From contig JAJEKV010000034.1 of assembly GCA_021234155.1 (NCBI GenBank), forward strand, positions 2,482,001 through 2,546,000: DNA of 64,000 nt. The letters run 5' to 3'. Shown in pieces: positions 20,200 to 29,092 of the stretch. The DNA is from Isoetes taiwanensis. Lineage: Eukaryota; Streptophyta; Lycopodiopsida; Isoetales; Isoetaceae. The notes under the pieces are model-generated. The model ran no database searches, was not told the DNA's origin, and worked only from the letters and a program-made list of their open reading frames with translations. The position numbers were made by a program, and so were the translations under genes. Numbering within the stretch: position 1 is the first letter of the stretch; each line of letters opens with the position of its first letter.

Positions 20200-23175
20200 A
20201 TGGCGATGGCTTTGCCATGCCACCCGTGCCCAGCTCAAACAATGAAGACTTTGGGTAGTGGGCTAATGGCATTTCACTACGGCGGCCATCTCTACAGCTC
20301 TACGTGCTGCAGAAACGGGGCAGGAGTAAGAGGAGCTATTGTTCGTTGCCTTGGCAACCATGGGAGGTGGAGTGGATTGGAGGCTAAGCCTAGGCTTGTC
20401 AATAAACGAGCTCATGGAATTGTGAGCAAGACAGAATTGCCTGAGGTAAGTCTGGTTGGTCGATTTTCTGTTCCACAATCCGCATTTTCAAGTGGTTGTA
20501 GTGTAAAAGGGACTAGGGTTCTCTGTTTTTCTTCGTCTGCTTCTGATTCCAAAAAAAAGAATCTCGTATCTCCAGCACCAGTTAAAAAAACGAGAACAAG
20601 AAAGAAAACCCACAAGCCATCAGAAGGCTCAGCAAAATTACCAAATGAAGGAGTGAAGGATGACGTTAATAAGCATGTAGATGAAGAGGGGAAGGCTGTG
20701 GTGGTTGTAGAATCTCCCGCAAAGGCCAAAACCATTGGCAAATATCTGGGTGAAAATTACATAGTGTTGGCTAGCTATGGCCATGTCCGTGATTTGGCCG
20801 CTAGGTCTGGTTCTGTTAGGCCTAAAGAAGATTTTGCATTTGTTTGGGAAGTTCCTACAGCAGCACAAGAACGCCTTGATAATATAAAGTCTGCATTGAA
20901 TGGGGCCCGAAGGCTGCTGTTAGCATCAGACCCTGATAGAGAAGGTGAAGCAATTGCTTGGCATGTTCATGAGATGATGAAGATGGATGGAATTTTGGAA
21001 AGGGAAAATATACAGGTGCGTAGAGTATCATTCAATGAAATCACAAAGTCTGCAATTGAAGGAGCAATGAGGGCTCCTCGTGATATCAGTGAGATGTTGG
21101 TACATGCTTATCTTGCTCGCAGAGCTCTTGATTACTTGATTGGGTTTGGGCTGTCTCCTATCCTCTGGCGCAAACTCCCTGGAAGCAAGTCTGCTGGTCG
21201 GGTGCAATCTGCAGCGTTAAACCTCATTTGTGAAAGGGAAGCTGAAATTGACGTATTTGTTCCTCGAGAATACTGGACAGTGGAGGCTGAGTTTCATGAT
21301 AACGATAAAAATCTAATTCTTGTAGCCAAGTTAGTACAGTTTAAAGGTCAGAAGCTGGAACAATTTTCGCTAACATCTTCTGAGGCAAAGGCTGCAGCTA
21401 AGAGTATTGAAAAATCGAAATTAAGAGTTACTGATGTAAAGAAAAGCATGATGAAAAGAAATGCCCCTGGGCCTTACATTACATCCACACTTCAGCAGGA
21501 TGGCTCTAGCAAGCTTGGTTTCAGGGCAACTCAAACCATGGCTTTAGCACAACAATTGTACGAAGGAATTAAGCTTACTGATGATGAAATTGTTGGACTT
21601 ATAACATATATGCGTACTGACAGTCAACAACTATCGACAGAAGCAGTGAAGGATATTAGATCCTTTATTACTGAGAGATATGGAGAAGAATTTGTTCCTC
21701 TGCAGCCAAAGCAATATAAGAGCAAAGTGAAGAATGCTCAGGAATCCCATGAAGCTATCCGCCCTACTGATATTAGGCGTACTCCCTCAATGCTTTCAAA
21801 TGCACTTGAGCCAGATGCATTACGACTTTACACAATGATTTGGTGCAGGACTATGCAGTGTCAAATGGAGCAAGCTATACTTAATAATGTTGCAGTGGAG
21901 ATTGCAGATCGGAGCGATATTGTTAAACTTCGTGCGACGGGCTCAACTGTATCTTTTCCAGGTTATAAGATTGTACTTCAAGATAAGGATGCTTTGGGTA
22001 GCCCAAAAGAGGAATTAGATGGGGATGAGGGCAACAAGTTACCATCCTTCGAGGCAGGTGACTTGCTCTTGTTAAAGGGAGTGCAACCTAAGCAACATTT
22101 TACAGAACCTCCTCCTCGCTATACAGAAGGGAGTCTAATAAAAAAGCTAGAAGATCTTGGCATAGGGCGTCCTTCTACATATGCATCCATTATTAGAATT
22201 TTGCAAGCGAGGGAGTATATGAGTACTGAAAAACAGAGAATTTTTGCAAAGATACGTGGCCGCATGGTAACGGCATTTCTGAATCAGTATTTCCCAGATC
22301 TTATTGACTATGGATTTACTGCCAAGATGGAGGAGCAGCTTGATGAAATATCGGCAGGTCGTCTTGAGTGGAAGAACACTCTAAAGGAGTTCTGGCCTGC
22401 ATTTCAGGAAAAAATAACTGCAGCATCTGCAGTCCCAAATGAACAGGTAAGACAGATGCTTGAAGAGCTTTTCTCTGATAAGTTCTTTAATGGACTTGGC
22501 GCAGCTGGACGAATCTGTCCTAGTTGTAATCAGGGGAAGCTAACCTTAAAGCTTAGTCGTTACGCAACAGGTTATTTTCTAGGATGTTCTTGTTACCCTG
22601 GATGTGCTTATAAAATGAACGTTCTTCCTCTCCCCGATGATGATGAAGAGGAAGTTTCTGAAGCATCAACGTTGCCATCGTCACCACTAAAACATTCTAC
22701 TGAAGATAGAATTCTTGGCCTTGATCCAAAATCAGGCCTTCAAGTCACTGCAAAGGTAGGACCATTTGGTCCTTACTTACAGTTAGGGGAAGCAATGGCC
22801 AAACAGAAGCCTAGAAGAACAACTATACCAAAAGACATTAAATTTGAGGATATTGACTTAGACACTGCATTGGACTTGTTAAAGTATCCTTTCGAGTTGG
22901 GGAAGCATCCCGAAGATGGCGCCTCAGTCATGGTGAGCATCGGTCAGCGCGGTTGTTTCATTAGGCATCGCATGACACTAGTTTCTTTAGATGGTAGATT
23001 AGAGGACCTGACACTGGAAAAGGCAGCTGATTTACTTAAAGGGACAACAGCTAAACAAATGGGGAGGAAAAAGGGACAAACAAAAAAGAAAGTTACTGAA
23101 AGAAGGCAGAAAGGGGATGAGGAATCTGTTGAAGAACGAGATGTAAAAGAGGACGCTCTTGAAGCATGTGTTTAG
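20200..23175 (+). CDS. DNA topoisomerase I, bacterial type IA, organelle-targeted (intact, intronless)
   Basis: A single 991-residue frame. Residues 1 to about 130 are rich in Ser, Arg, Lys and Ala with few acidic residues, as expected for a plastid and/or mitochondrial transit peptide. The Toprim domain starts at KAVVVVESPAKAKTIGKYLG (E171) and includes SDPDREGE (D244, D246, E248). The catalytic tyrosine is Y470 in GLITYMRTDS, with R472 beside it. GIGRPSTYA (655-663) is also conserved. C773, C776, C796 and C802 form a probable zinc ribbon, followed by two C-terminal Toprim-associated repeats and a Lys-rich tail. The enzyme relaxes negative supercoils by single-strand passage in organelle DNA. 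The ATG at 20200 is the first in frame; a second at 20206 is equally possible. No lesion is visible. To my knowledge angiosperm orthologues contain introns, so the lack of introns is notable. Confidence 0.95.
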   Translation: MAMALPCHPCPAQTMKTLGSGLMAFHYGGHLYSSTCCRNGAGVRGAIVRCLGNHGRWSGLEAKPRLVNKRAHGIVSKTELPEVSLVGRFSVPQSAFSSGCSVKGTRVLCFSSSASDSKKKNLVSPAPVKKTRTRKKTHKPSEGSAKLPNEGVKDDVNKHVDEEGKAVVVVESPAKAKTIGKYLGENYIVLASYGHVRDLAARSGSVRPKEDFAFVWEVPTAAQERLDNIKSALNGARRLLLASDPDREGEAIAWHVHEMMKMDGILERENIQVRRVSFNEITKSAIEGAMRAPRDISEMLVHAYLARRALDYLIGFGLSPILWRKLPGSKSAGRVQSAALNLICEREAEIDVFVPREYWTVEAEFHDNDKNLILVAKLVQFKGQKLEQFSLTSSEAKAAAKSIEKSKLRVTDVKKSMMKRNAPGPYITSTLQQDGSSKLGFRATQTMALAQQLYEGIKLTDDEIVGLITYMRTDSQQLSTEAVKDIRSFITERYGEEFVPLQPKQYKSKVKNAQESHEAIRPTDIRRTPSMLSNALEPDALRLYTMIWCRTMQCQMEQAILNNVAVEIADRSDIVKLRATGSTVSFPGYKIVLQDKDALGSPKEELDGDEGNKLPSFEAGDLLLLKGVQPKQHFTEPPPRYTEGSLIKKLEDLGIGRPSTYASIIRILQAREYMSTEKQRIFAKIRGRMVTAFLNQYFPDLIDYGFTAKMEEQLDEISAGRLEWKNTLKEFWPAFQEKITAASAVPNEQVRQMLEELFSDKFFNGLGAAGRICPSCNQGKLTLKLSRYATGYFLGCSCYPGCAYKMNVLPLPDDDEEEVSEASTLPSSPLKHSTEDRILGLDPKSGLQVTAKVGPFGPYLQLGEAMAKQKPRRTTIPKDIKFEDIDLDTALDLLKYPFELGKHPEDGASVMVSIGQRGCFIRHRMTLVSLDGRLEDLTLEKAADLLKGTTAKQMGRKKGQTKKKVTERRQKGDEESVEERDVKEDALEACV

Positions 23176-23790
23176 ATTGAATTATCTAAAGTTCTTGATA
23201 AACTTTGTTCTCCCTTCATGGTTTTCTTTTTTTGGGGGGGCTACATTGGATTCTCTTGCAATTTGTATGCATTAGATAATTTCCCACGTAAAAATAATGT
23301 CTGGAGCATTGAAATCATAGATCTCTTAAGAAAGTTCAAATTTTCCTTATCAAAGTTCAGTTTTCCCCATTTATGTGTTTTGTCCCTTGGCATGTTTAAC
23401 TTTTAGTCATGCTCTCTCATTTCCTGCTAAGATTTTTGAAGTTCCCCGCATAACATCTATTTCAAGTGGTAAAATTTTATTATGCATGGAGCCGATGAAC
23501 GAACGTGATCTTTTCCAATGTTTCGAGATATGTATTGGAGGTTCTATTTGCGTCTTCAAATGCTATTGAACCAACACATCATTTTTCCCAAGAAACTGGA
23601 TCATTTTGAGTGCTTCTACTATCTCCCATTTGTCATAAAATAGTCTTTATTGCCTTAAAAATCAGTGTGAGCAATGCTTCTTAATAGTTTCCACATATGT
23701 ATTGATGGTTTTGTGATAAAAACTCTATTCTATTCTATTCTAGTAACTCACAAAATTATTATGTTTCAGAGCATGAGCATGAGCTTTAGG
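23176..23790. other. 3' flank of the topoisomerase gene and spacer
   Basis: No gene is seen. GATAAAAAC followed by a (TCTAT)n tract at about 23716-23742 looks like a very short LINE-family tail. Confidence 0.45.
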
Positions 23791-23821
23791 CTACATGGGG
23801 AAAAATAGCACATCAGAGCCG

Positions 23822-23990
23822 GCCACGTGGCAGAAGATTAGCGTGCTGACGTGGGGCGAGGAGGTGCAGATCGATGACGTGGGGATGTCGTTACGCGAGG
23901 ATCGATGACGTGGACGGAAAGCGAGGGGTCACGACGGGTGGTGGAGGGGTCTTTTAAGAGTCGGATTTGAGAGAGCAATCCGCACCACAT
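23822..23990 (+). promoter_or_regulatory. Histone-type promoter with ACGT elements upstream of the Arg-rich gene
   Basis: A palindromic GCCACGTGGC lies at 23822-23831, TGACGTGG at 23847-23854, and GATCGATGACGTGG at 23869-23882 and again at 23900-23913. The last is preceded by CGCG, giving CGCG-AG-GATCGATGACGTGG. Apart from the inserted AG, this is the reverse complement of the plant histone type I element (hexamer CCACGTCA joined to octamer CGATCCGCG). A TATA-like CTTTTAAGAG lies at 23951-23960, 44 bp before the start codon. The match is visible; S-phase or germline regulation is inference. Confidence 0.62.
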
Positions 23991-24003
23991 TTGCTGAAGA
24001 AGA

Positions 24004-24283
24004 ATGGTTCGCCCAACCAGAAGTGCTCCTCAGCCCATCGTCCAGAGGCGCAAGCGGCGCCGCGGCGGCCGTAAGGTATATTCATCTCTCCAATTCAGTT
24101 CAATTTAATTCAGTTCAGTTCAGTTCAATTCAATTCAATTCATTGCTTGCAAATTTAAACTGTATTCAATTCAATTCAATTCAATTCAACTCAATTCAAT
24201 TCAATGCATTGCAGGCCGGCCGCAGACGCCGTAGAAGAAGACACCACAAGCACGATGAGGCCACCGCCACCTCCCGTCGATGA
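24004..24283 (+). CDS. Small arginine-rich protein, two exons (protamine- or histone-like)
   Basis: Exon 1 is 24004-24075 (24 codons, ending AAG|GTATAT) and exon 2 is 24215-24283 (22 codons plus TGA, after TTGCAG). Splicing joins phase 0 to phase 0; without splicing the frames differ. The predicted protein has 46 residues, of which 17 are Arg and 3 Lys, with no Cys. It has RRKRRRGGRK at the end of exon 1 and seven consecutive arginines in exon 2, followed by a His/Lys patch and an acidic, Ala/Thr-rich end. The start context (AGAATGG) is good. The composition suggests a nucleic-acid-compacting nuclear protein. Seedless plants with motile sperm are known to use arginine-rich sperm chromatin proteins, but I recognise no specific family. 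A basic RNA-binding peptide is an alternative. Confidence 0.5.
24076..24214 (+). repeat. Intron composed largely of TTCAA pentanucleotide repeats
   Basis: The 139-bp intron of the Arg-rich gene consists mostly of (TTCAA)n and TTCAG variants in two blocks, about 24092-24142 and 24170-24204, separated by unique sequence. Confidence 0.7.
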
Positions 24284-25653
24284 TTACATAATTCTTCCAT
24301 CCATTTCCTCTGTACATCCATTTCCTCCTTTATTCGTTCCCTTACACCATGTAAATAATTTTTTACCACAATTCAATTATTCATAATTCTTTCGCTATTC
24401 ATTCTTTACACCATGTGAACAACCACAATATATTACTCAGTTTCTTCATTGTAAAAAATTCGCCTCTGGTGTTCTCTTGTTTTTCAATGCTACTTATCTG
24501 TAAATCTGTCATGGCATTTAGTCTTGAGTTCTTTGAATGAATGCGTAAAGCCGATCATGAAAGATAATGCTTAAAGTAAGAATACTTGTCGCGAAAAATA
24601 CATGTTGCTGCACAAAATTATTCATCTTTCTAATTCTAATGATCCGATCTTCCATGTCATGCGGGGTAGGAAATGCTCTTGGGGAAAATGTCATCATTAA
24701 ACCTATAGAGCACTTTGATGATCCTCAATAAATACAAACCCAATTGCGGTTTTGAATGTTAAATGGCATAATGTTGAATTTAATCTGATGGTGATAAAAT
24801 TGGGATTCATGTGTGGAGGCCTAGAATTGGTTATGTGACTTTTCTTGCAATCAAGATGTAAAACTCGAGTTAGAGAGAGGGTAATGAAAATGCAAATTTT
24901 TAGTTAGGATTAGTTGCAACAACGTCCAAGTTAAGTTTTGTTGTAAGATCTTTTTTTTGGTAATTGGCTGGATAAGATTGCACTGCCCGCTACTTTCTTT
25001 AGTCGGCACAGGTAGGGATTCCATTTCTATGGATTGCAGCGGCTCCTGCTGCTTTGAAATGTTCCACCTTGCAAAACTTCCTTGTGTTGGCAGGAGCAAC
25101 CTTTTGAAAGTACTTATATCACAATGCGGGCTCAATTTTGATTTTGTTACCTTTGAGTTCAATGTTCTGCCACAGAGTCGCATGCCAATGCCCAAATGGT
25201 GTTCTAAGTGATGACTTTTGTATAGGTCTCCTGTCAAGGAATTTATTTGAAAGAAATATAAAATATGACAGCTCTTAACATAGCAAAAATTCCAAGAATA
25301 AGTCCAGGTACCAGGTTGACATTATCTAACAGTTCTTAAGACATCCTTTTTGATGCTTATTGCAATTTTAAATAGGTGACTCAAATAACTTGTTCTAATG
25401 TGAAACTACATCACAGTAAGTCATGCTTCCTTACCTGCTGATATTCCTTCTATACAGTGTATGAGTTCTTTAAGTTCGTAGTCATCATTGCTTCTAATAA
25501 CTCCCTTGAACCAAATTCTTGATGCTTGCAGCTTTGATGGCAGGAAAGGATGTAGTTTTTTATCTCTCTGAAGCTGTAGTGTCTACCTTTTTCTTCTCCA
25601 ATTAATATGGGGATAACTACCTTGATATGTAATCAAGTCAGAAGACGTTGAAC
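24284..25653. other. Intergenic, including 3' flank of the RRM gene
   Basis: I see no protein similarity. The minus-strand frame at 25237-24851 is open for 128 codons, but its composition and lack of motifs do not support a gene. It could be 3' UTR of the RRM gene. Confidence 0.4.
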
Positions 25654-26495
25654 TTAGGATTGTCTATCCAGGTCTATAATCCCTTCCAGAATAGGTCCTC
25701 TTCCGAATGCATTTCCAGGTCCGATAGACTTTGCAAAAGACTGCTGACCTTTTGTTGCCACACTCACACTTAACCTGCAACCGTCCAAATACTGCACGAA
25801 AGAAACATCAATGCCCTAGAAGGCATGCTAATTGGCAGTATTTTATAATACCTTTCCATCCATTGCCTTTCTTGCAGCTTCTGCACCTTCATCATCATCA
25901 AACATAACAAACCCAAAACCTGTAGATCTGCCAGAATGAGGATACGTGACAATCTTGACTGCATTGCAATACGACAATGTGTTTTAGAAAAAAGCATATG
26001 AATAGCATACTCCATATATGTCAAAGAATTTCCAAAGAGCTCGTCCAACAATAGAAACGCAATAACACGTTTTAAAAAGATGTTTCATTCATTCTCTTGA
26101 ATATAAAACAATCTACGTAAGTAATAGATAATAGATAATATGGTCATCTCTAACTCACCATCAGAAATCTCTCCAAACTTCACGAATTCCTCCGCTAATG
26201 TGTACTGGTTTGTCTCCCGACACATACCTGCTAAAAGCAAGCGCAAACACATTTAAAGCAAAGACAACAGAGAATCACGAAGGAAGCTAATAAAGGTTAT
26301 GAGTTCATAGGCAATATAGCAGCTTTTGAGCCACAACAGATTAAGACAAAACAGATGAACCTGAATGAAAAATAGTCACTCACCACTGAGAAAAAGAGTA
26401 ACTGCCATGCCACGCCGGTTGAGACAAGCGAACGAAATAACATTTCGAGAAATAGGAGCAGGGCAGAGTGGCATCGGTCGATTTAGGAGCTCCAT
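25654..26495 (-). CDS. Small single-RRM RNA-binding protein, four exons, probably organelle-targeted
   Basis: Exons on the minus strand are 26495-26384, 26227-26159, 25958-25852 and 25791-25654. All junctions are GT-AG, and the exons total 426 nt, giving 141 residues and TAA. Residues 1 to about 30 contain Arg, Ser and hydrophobic residues and no acidic residue after E2, resembling a mitochondrial or plastid presequence. The RRM follows. RNP2 is TLFLSG, then come CRETNQYTLAEEFVKFGEI and VKIVTYPHSGRS, and RNP1 is TGFGFVMF. AARKAMDGKYLDGCRLSVSV closes the fold. The last 30 residues are Gly/Pro-containing and end in DLDRQS. Plant proteins of this design bind organelle RNA and support splicing, editing or stability. 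The ATG at 26495 is the last in frame before the presequence. A NAGNAG acceptor at exon 2 could add one residue. No lesion seen. Confidence 0.8.
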
Positions 26496-26539
26496 TCGAA
26501 GGGGCCAGGGTTTTCGAAAGGGATAAATGTAAGATCTTA

Positions 26540-26965
26540 TTAGAAAATACATACATAATTGGATTGGGCTAAGGGGTACCTCTAAGACCTTTTTCGGTTG
26601 CCCTAAGGTCAGGGGTGTGATGATGATTGGCATATTCCATATCCTTAACACCCCGGCCCGAGGGTTTACACTGGCTATGACTATGGAAGATTTGCAGGCG
26701 GGGTCCTGCCGTTTGCAAGATGGATCTTGCCGTTGGCCCTGGCTTAGGGCTAAAACATAGCTTTTTTTTATAAGTTTTGGTTCTAGCCCTCTTAGAATAG
26801 GTACTTTTGTTAGGTCTACTCGTCTTAAAACGCCACGTGAACTTTGAAATTACTTCACTTTTCACGTTCTCGCAAGCCTCCTTTTTGGGTCCCATAGGCC
26901 GATTGGTCTCAGTGGACGATAAAAACCCTATTCTATTCTATTCTATTCTATTCTATTCTATTACA
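26540..26965 (+). mobile_element. LINE 3'-end fragment with TTCTA tail
   Basis: Its right part has GGGTCCCATAGG, then TTGGTCTCAGTGGACGATAAAAACC and a (TTCTA)n tail at about 26929-26962. The preceding sequence may be more 3' region of the same element, but has no coding similarity. Confidence 0.55.
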
Positions 26966-28900
26966 TTCTGTTATAAGGGGAGGTTGATAATGCAATGATA
27001 CTAGGACAATGTATGTTACATTTTCATGCGAGAGAATAAATGTCAAATAAACAAAGGTACCTAAGTTGATTTGTAGATATAAATAGTATTAATAAAGCCC
27101 CTTATTAAAGTGAGAATAAAGGGCAAAAGGAACAAAAGTACCTAGGTTGATTTGTGGATATAAATAATGTTAATAAAGCCCCTTAAAGGGACATGACCAT
27201 TTTGAGCTCGCAACCGCAATTAGCCATTCGACTATTTCAAATTTACATTATAGCAGTCATTATGCCTTCGAATCGAGTGTGTCGCTTTATTTTGGATCAT
27301 TGGTCTTTCATATTAAAACTTTTGAAACTAAATCATCTCCTTTTTTAATTTTAACTCGTACCGGGTGCCCGGCGTTGCCGGGCATAAATATGATTCTATT
27401 GCAGAAATTGAACTTAATTCCTTGCATTTGTAGATGATGTTGGGTCTTGTTGCATTTGAGTAATTAGCTATTTCTGCTTTTGGATGTCGTATATGAATTC
27501 CTATGACTTTCATCTAAGTAGCGAGGCCCCTACCTAGATAATAGGACCACTATGTGTGCATGCTTGCAATAGCTTACGTGCAACTCTAAGGTTGACTGCA
27601 TGTATGGTTATAAATACTTTTGCTTGCAATGGCTTACATGCAATTTAAGCTTGTTGATACATTCACAGGCCATTTTTTGGCGATCAGTTAAAGAGGTATA
27701 ACGTGTGCTTCTTGTGGAAGAAAGGAAGTCTAGAAATGACATGAGAAAGTGGCAAACATGAATTGGATCTTATGGTTTTTCACCCTTAGAATTAGAAAGA
27801 TAAGTTGTTCATATCGTATGAGTCGTTCTATATGTAAAGTTCTTAGTAATTTCAGAATTTTGTTCATTTTATATCATTCTATGATCGTCCAAAGTTTTTG
27901 ATAATTTGAGATTTTATGTTGTTATGCCTAGGGATGAAATTCCAATATATTGCATGGCCGTCCAAGACATTTACCTCAAAAGATGGAATGTGTCTTAGAA
28001 TACATTAATGGTCCTATTTGTGCAGAGAATTGTATCTTTCATCATGCATATGTTTGGATCCCACTGTAGTTGCCTTACCCGTTGTTACGACCGTAGAAAC
28101 AATTGTGTCTCTCTTATATGTAGCAATATGTTATTGCCTACAAAGAGTGTCCTTAAAGCCTCTATGTAAAGTCCTCTGTATACTTTGAAGCATCCATTTA
28201 AGACATGTGCATACTCATTGAAATAACGCAAATTCACTATTATTGAACACACTTAAGTCAGCGTTTAATAATCATTTCAAAGAGGTTCTTCCAGACACAT
28301 GTTCAAACCATTTGTGTTACGACTATATCTTTCTATTGCTTGACCTTCATGTTGGATATATTGAAGAATTGTCCAAGGGCATGGTTAAAAGAGTTAGTCT
28401 TTCATTGTTTGGCTACCCATTGTCCATGTAGTTCAGTCCATAGTTCTTATTGTGGAGTAGTCCCTTAAGCAATTTGATATCAAGAGCAAACCAAGTTATA
28501 TAATAAAAGGCTAGAGTATTAGCAGGTTTTCTTTGTTTTGAGACCTAATCGTGCATTTTGTGGAAATCTTGGTGCAAAAGCTCAATTTGCCTAATAAAAT
28601 TCCTGGAGCTACACTTCTTCAACAATGGTATGGAGCACTAATGCCTATAGATTGTTAAATTACTGTTTCTTCCACAAATTTCTTTGCATCTGCATTTATC
28701 ATTGCATCTGCATTTTGTGGTCTCTATATGGCCCGTAGGAATTAGCTTGCATGCGTGCTGAGAGTAATGCAATGATACATTGGAGCAACTAAGACTCAAA
28801 CAATTTCAACGCAACATCGATGGTAGATTAGGTCATCAAACGATTTCAAACTATTAATTCACAAAACTAAGTAAACACAGGCCTTCCATGTCTGTTCACA
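26966..28900. other. Spacer; Helitron-like GC motif at 27359
   Basis: No coding similarity. A repeated segment of about 65 bp (aaaggtacctaagttgatttgtagat) occurs at about 27053 and 27138. A GC-rich hairpin-like CCGGGTGCCCGGCGTTGCC lies in AT-rich sequence at about 27360-27378. Confidence 0.35.
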
Positions 28901-28908
28901 AAATAAGC

Positions 28909-29092
28909 GATATTAGAAGTGCAAGTGGTGCAGCAAATATATGGGTCACCATGGAGTACACTCACATTACCTGGTATGACAACATGGAGTTAAAATAGGA
29001 GATATTAGAACTGCAAGTGGTGCAGCAATATATGGGTCAACAATGGAATACAGTCACATTACCTGGTATGACAGCATGGTGTTACGGCCTTT
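28909..29092. repeat. Tandem duplication, about 92 bp
   Basis: GATATTAGAAGTGCAAGTGG at 28909 recurs as GATATTAGAACTGCAAGTGG at 29001, and the similarity continues through ACCTGGTATGAC in both units. Confidence 0.7.

Noticed and set aside
24023-24283. 86-codon unspliced frame over the Arg-rich gene
   Set aside because: It reads through the TTCAA repeat as low-complexity peptide and begins in the wrong frame of exon 1; the spliced model uses a better start and clean GT-AG junctions.
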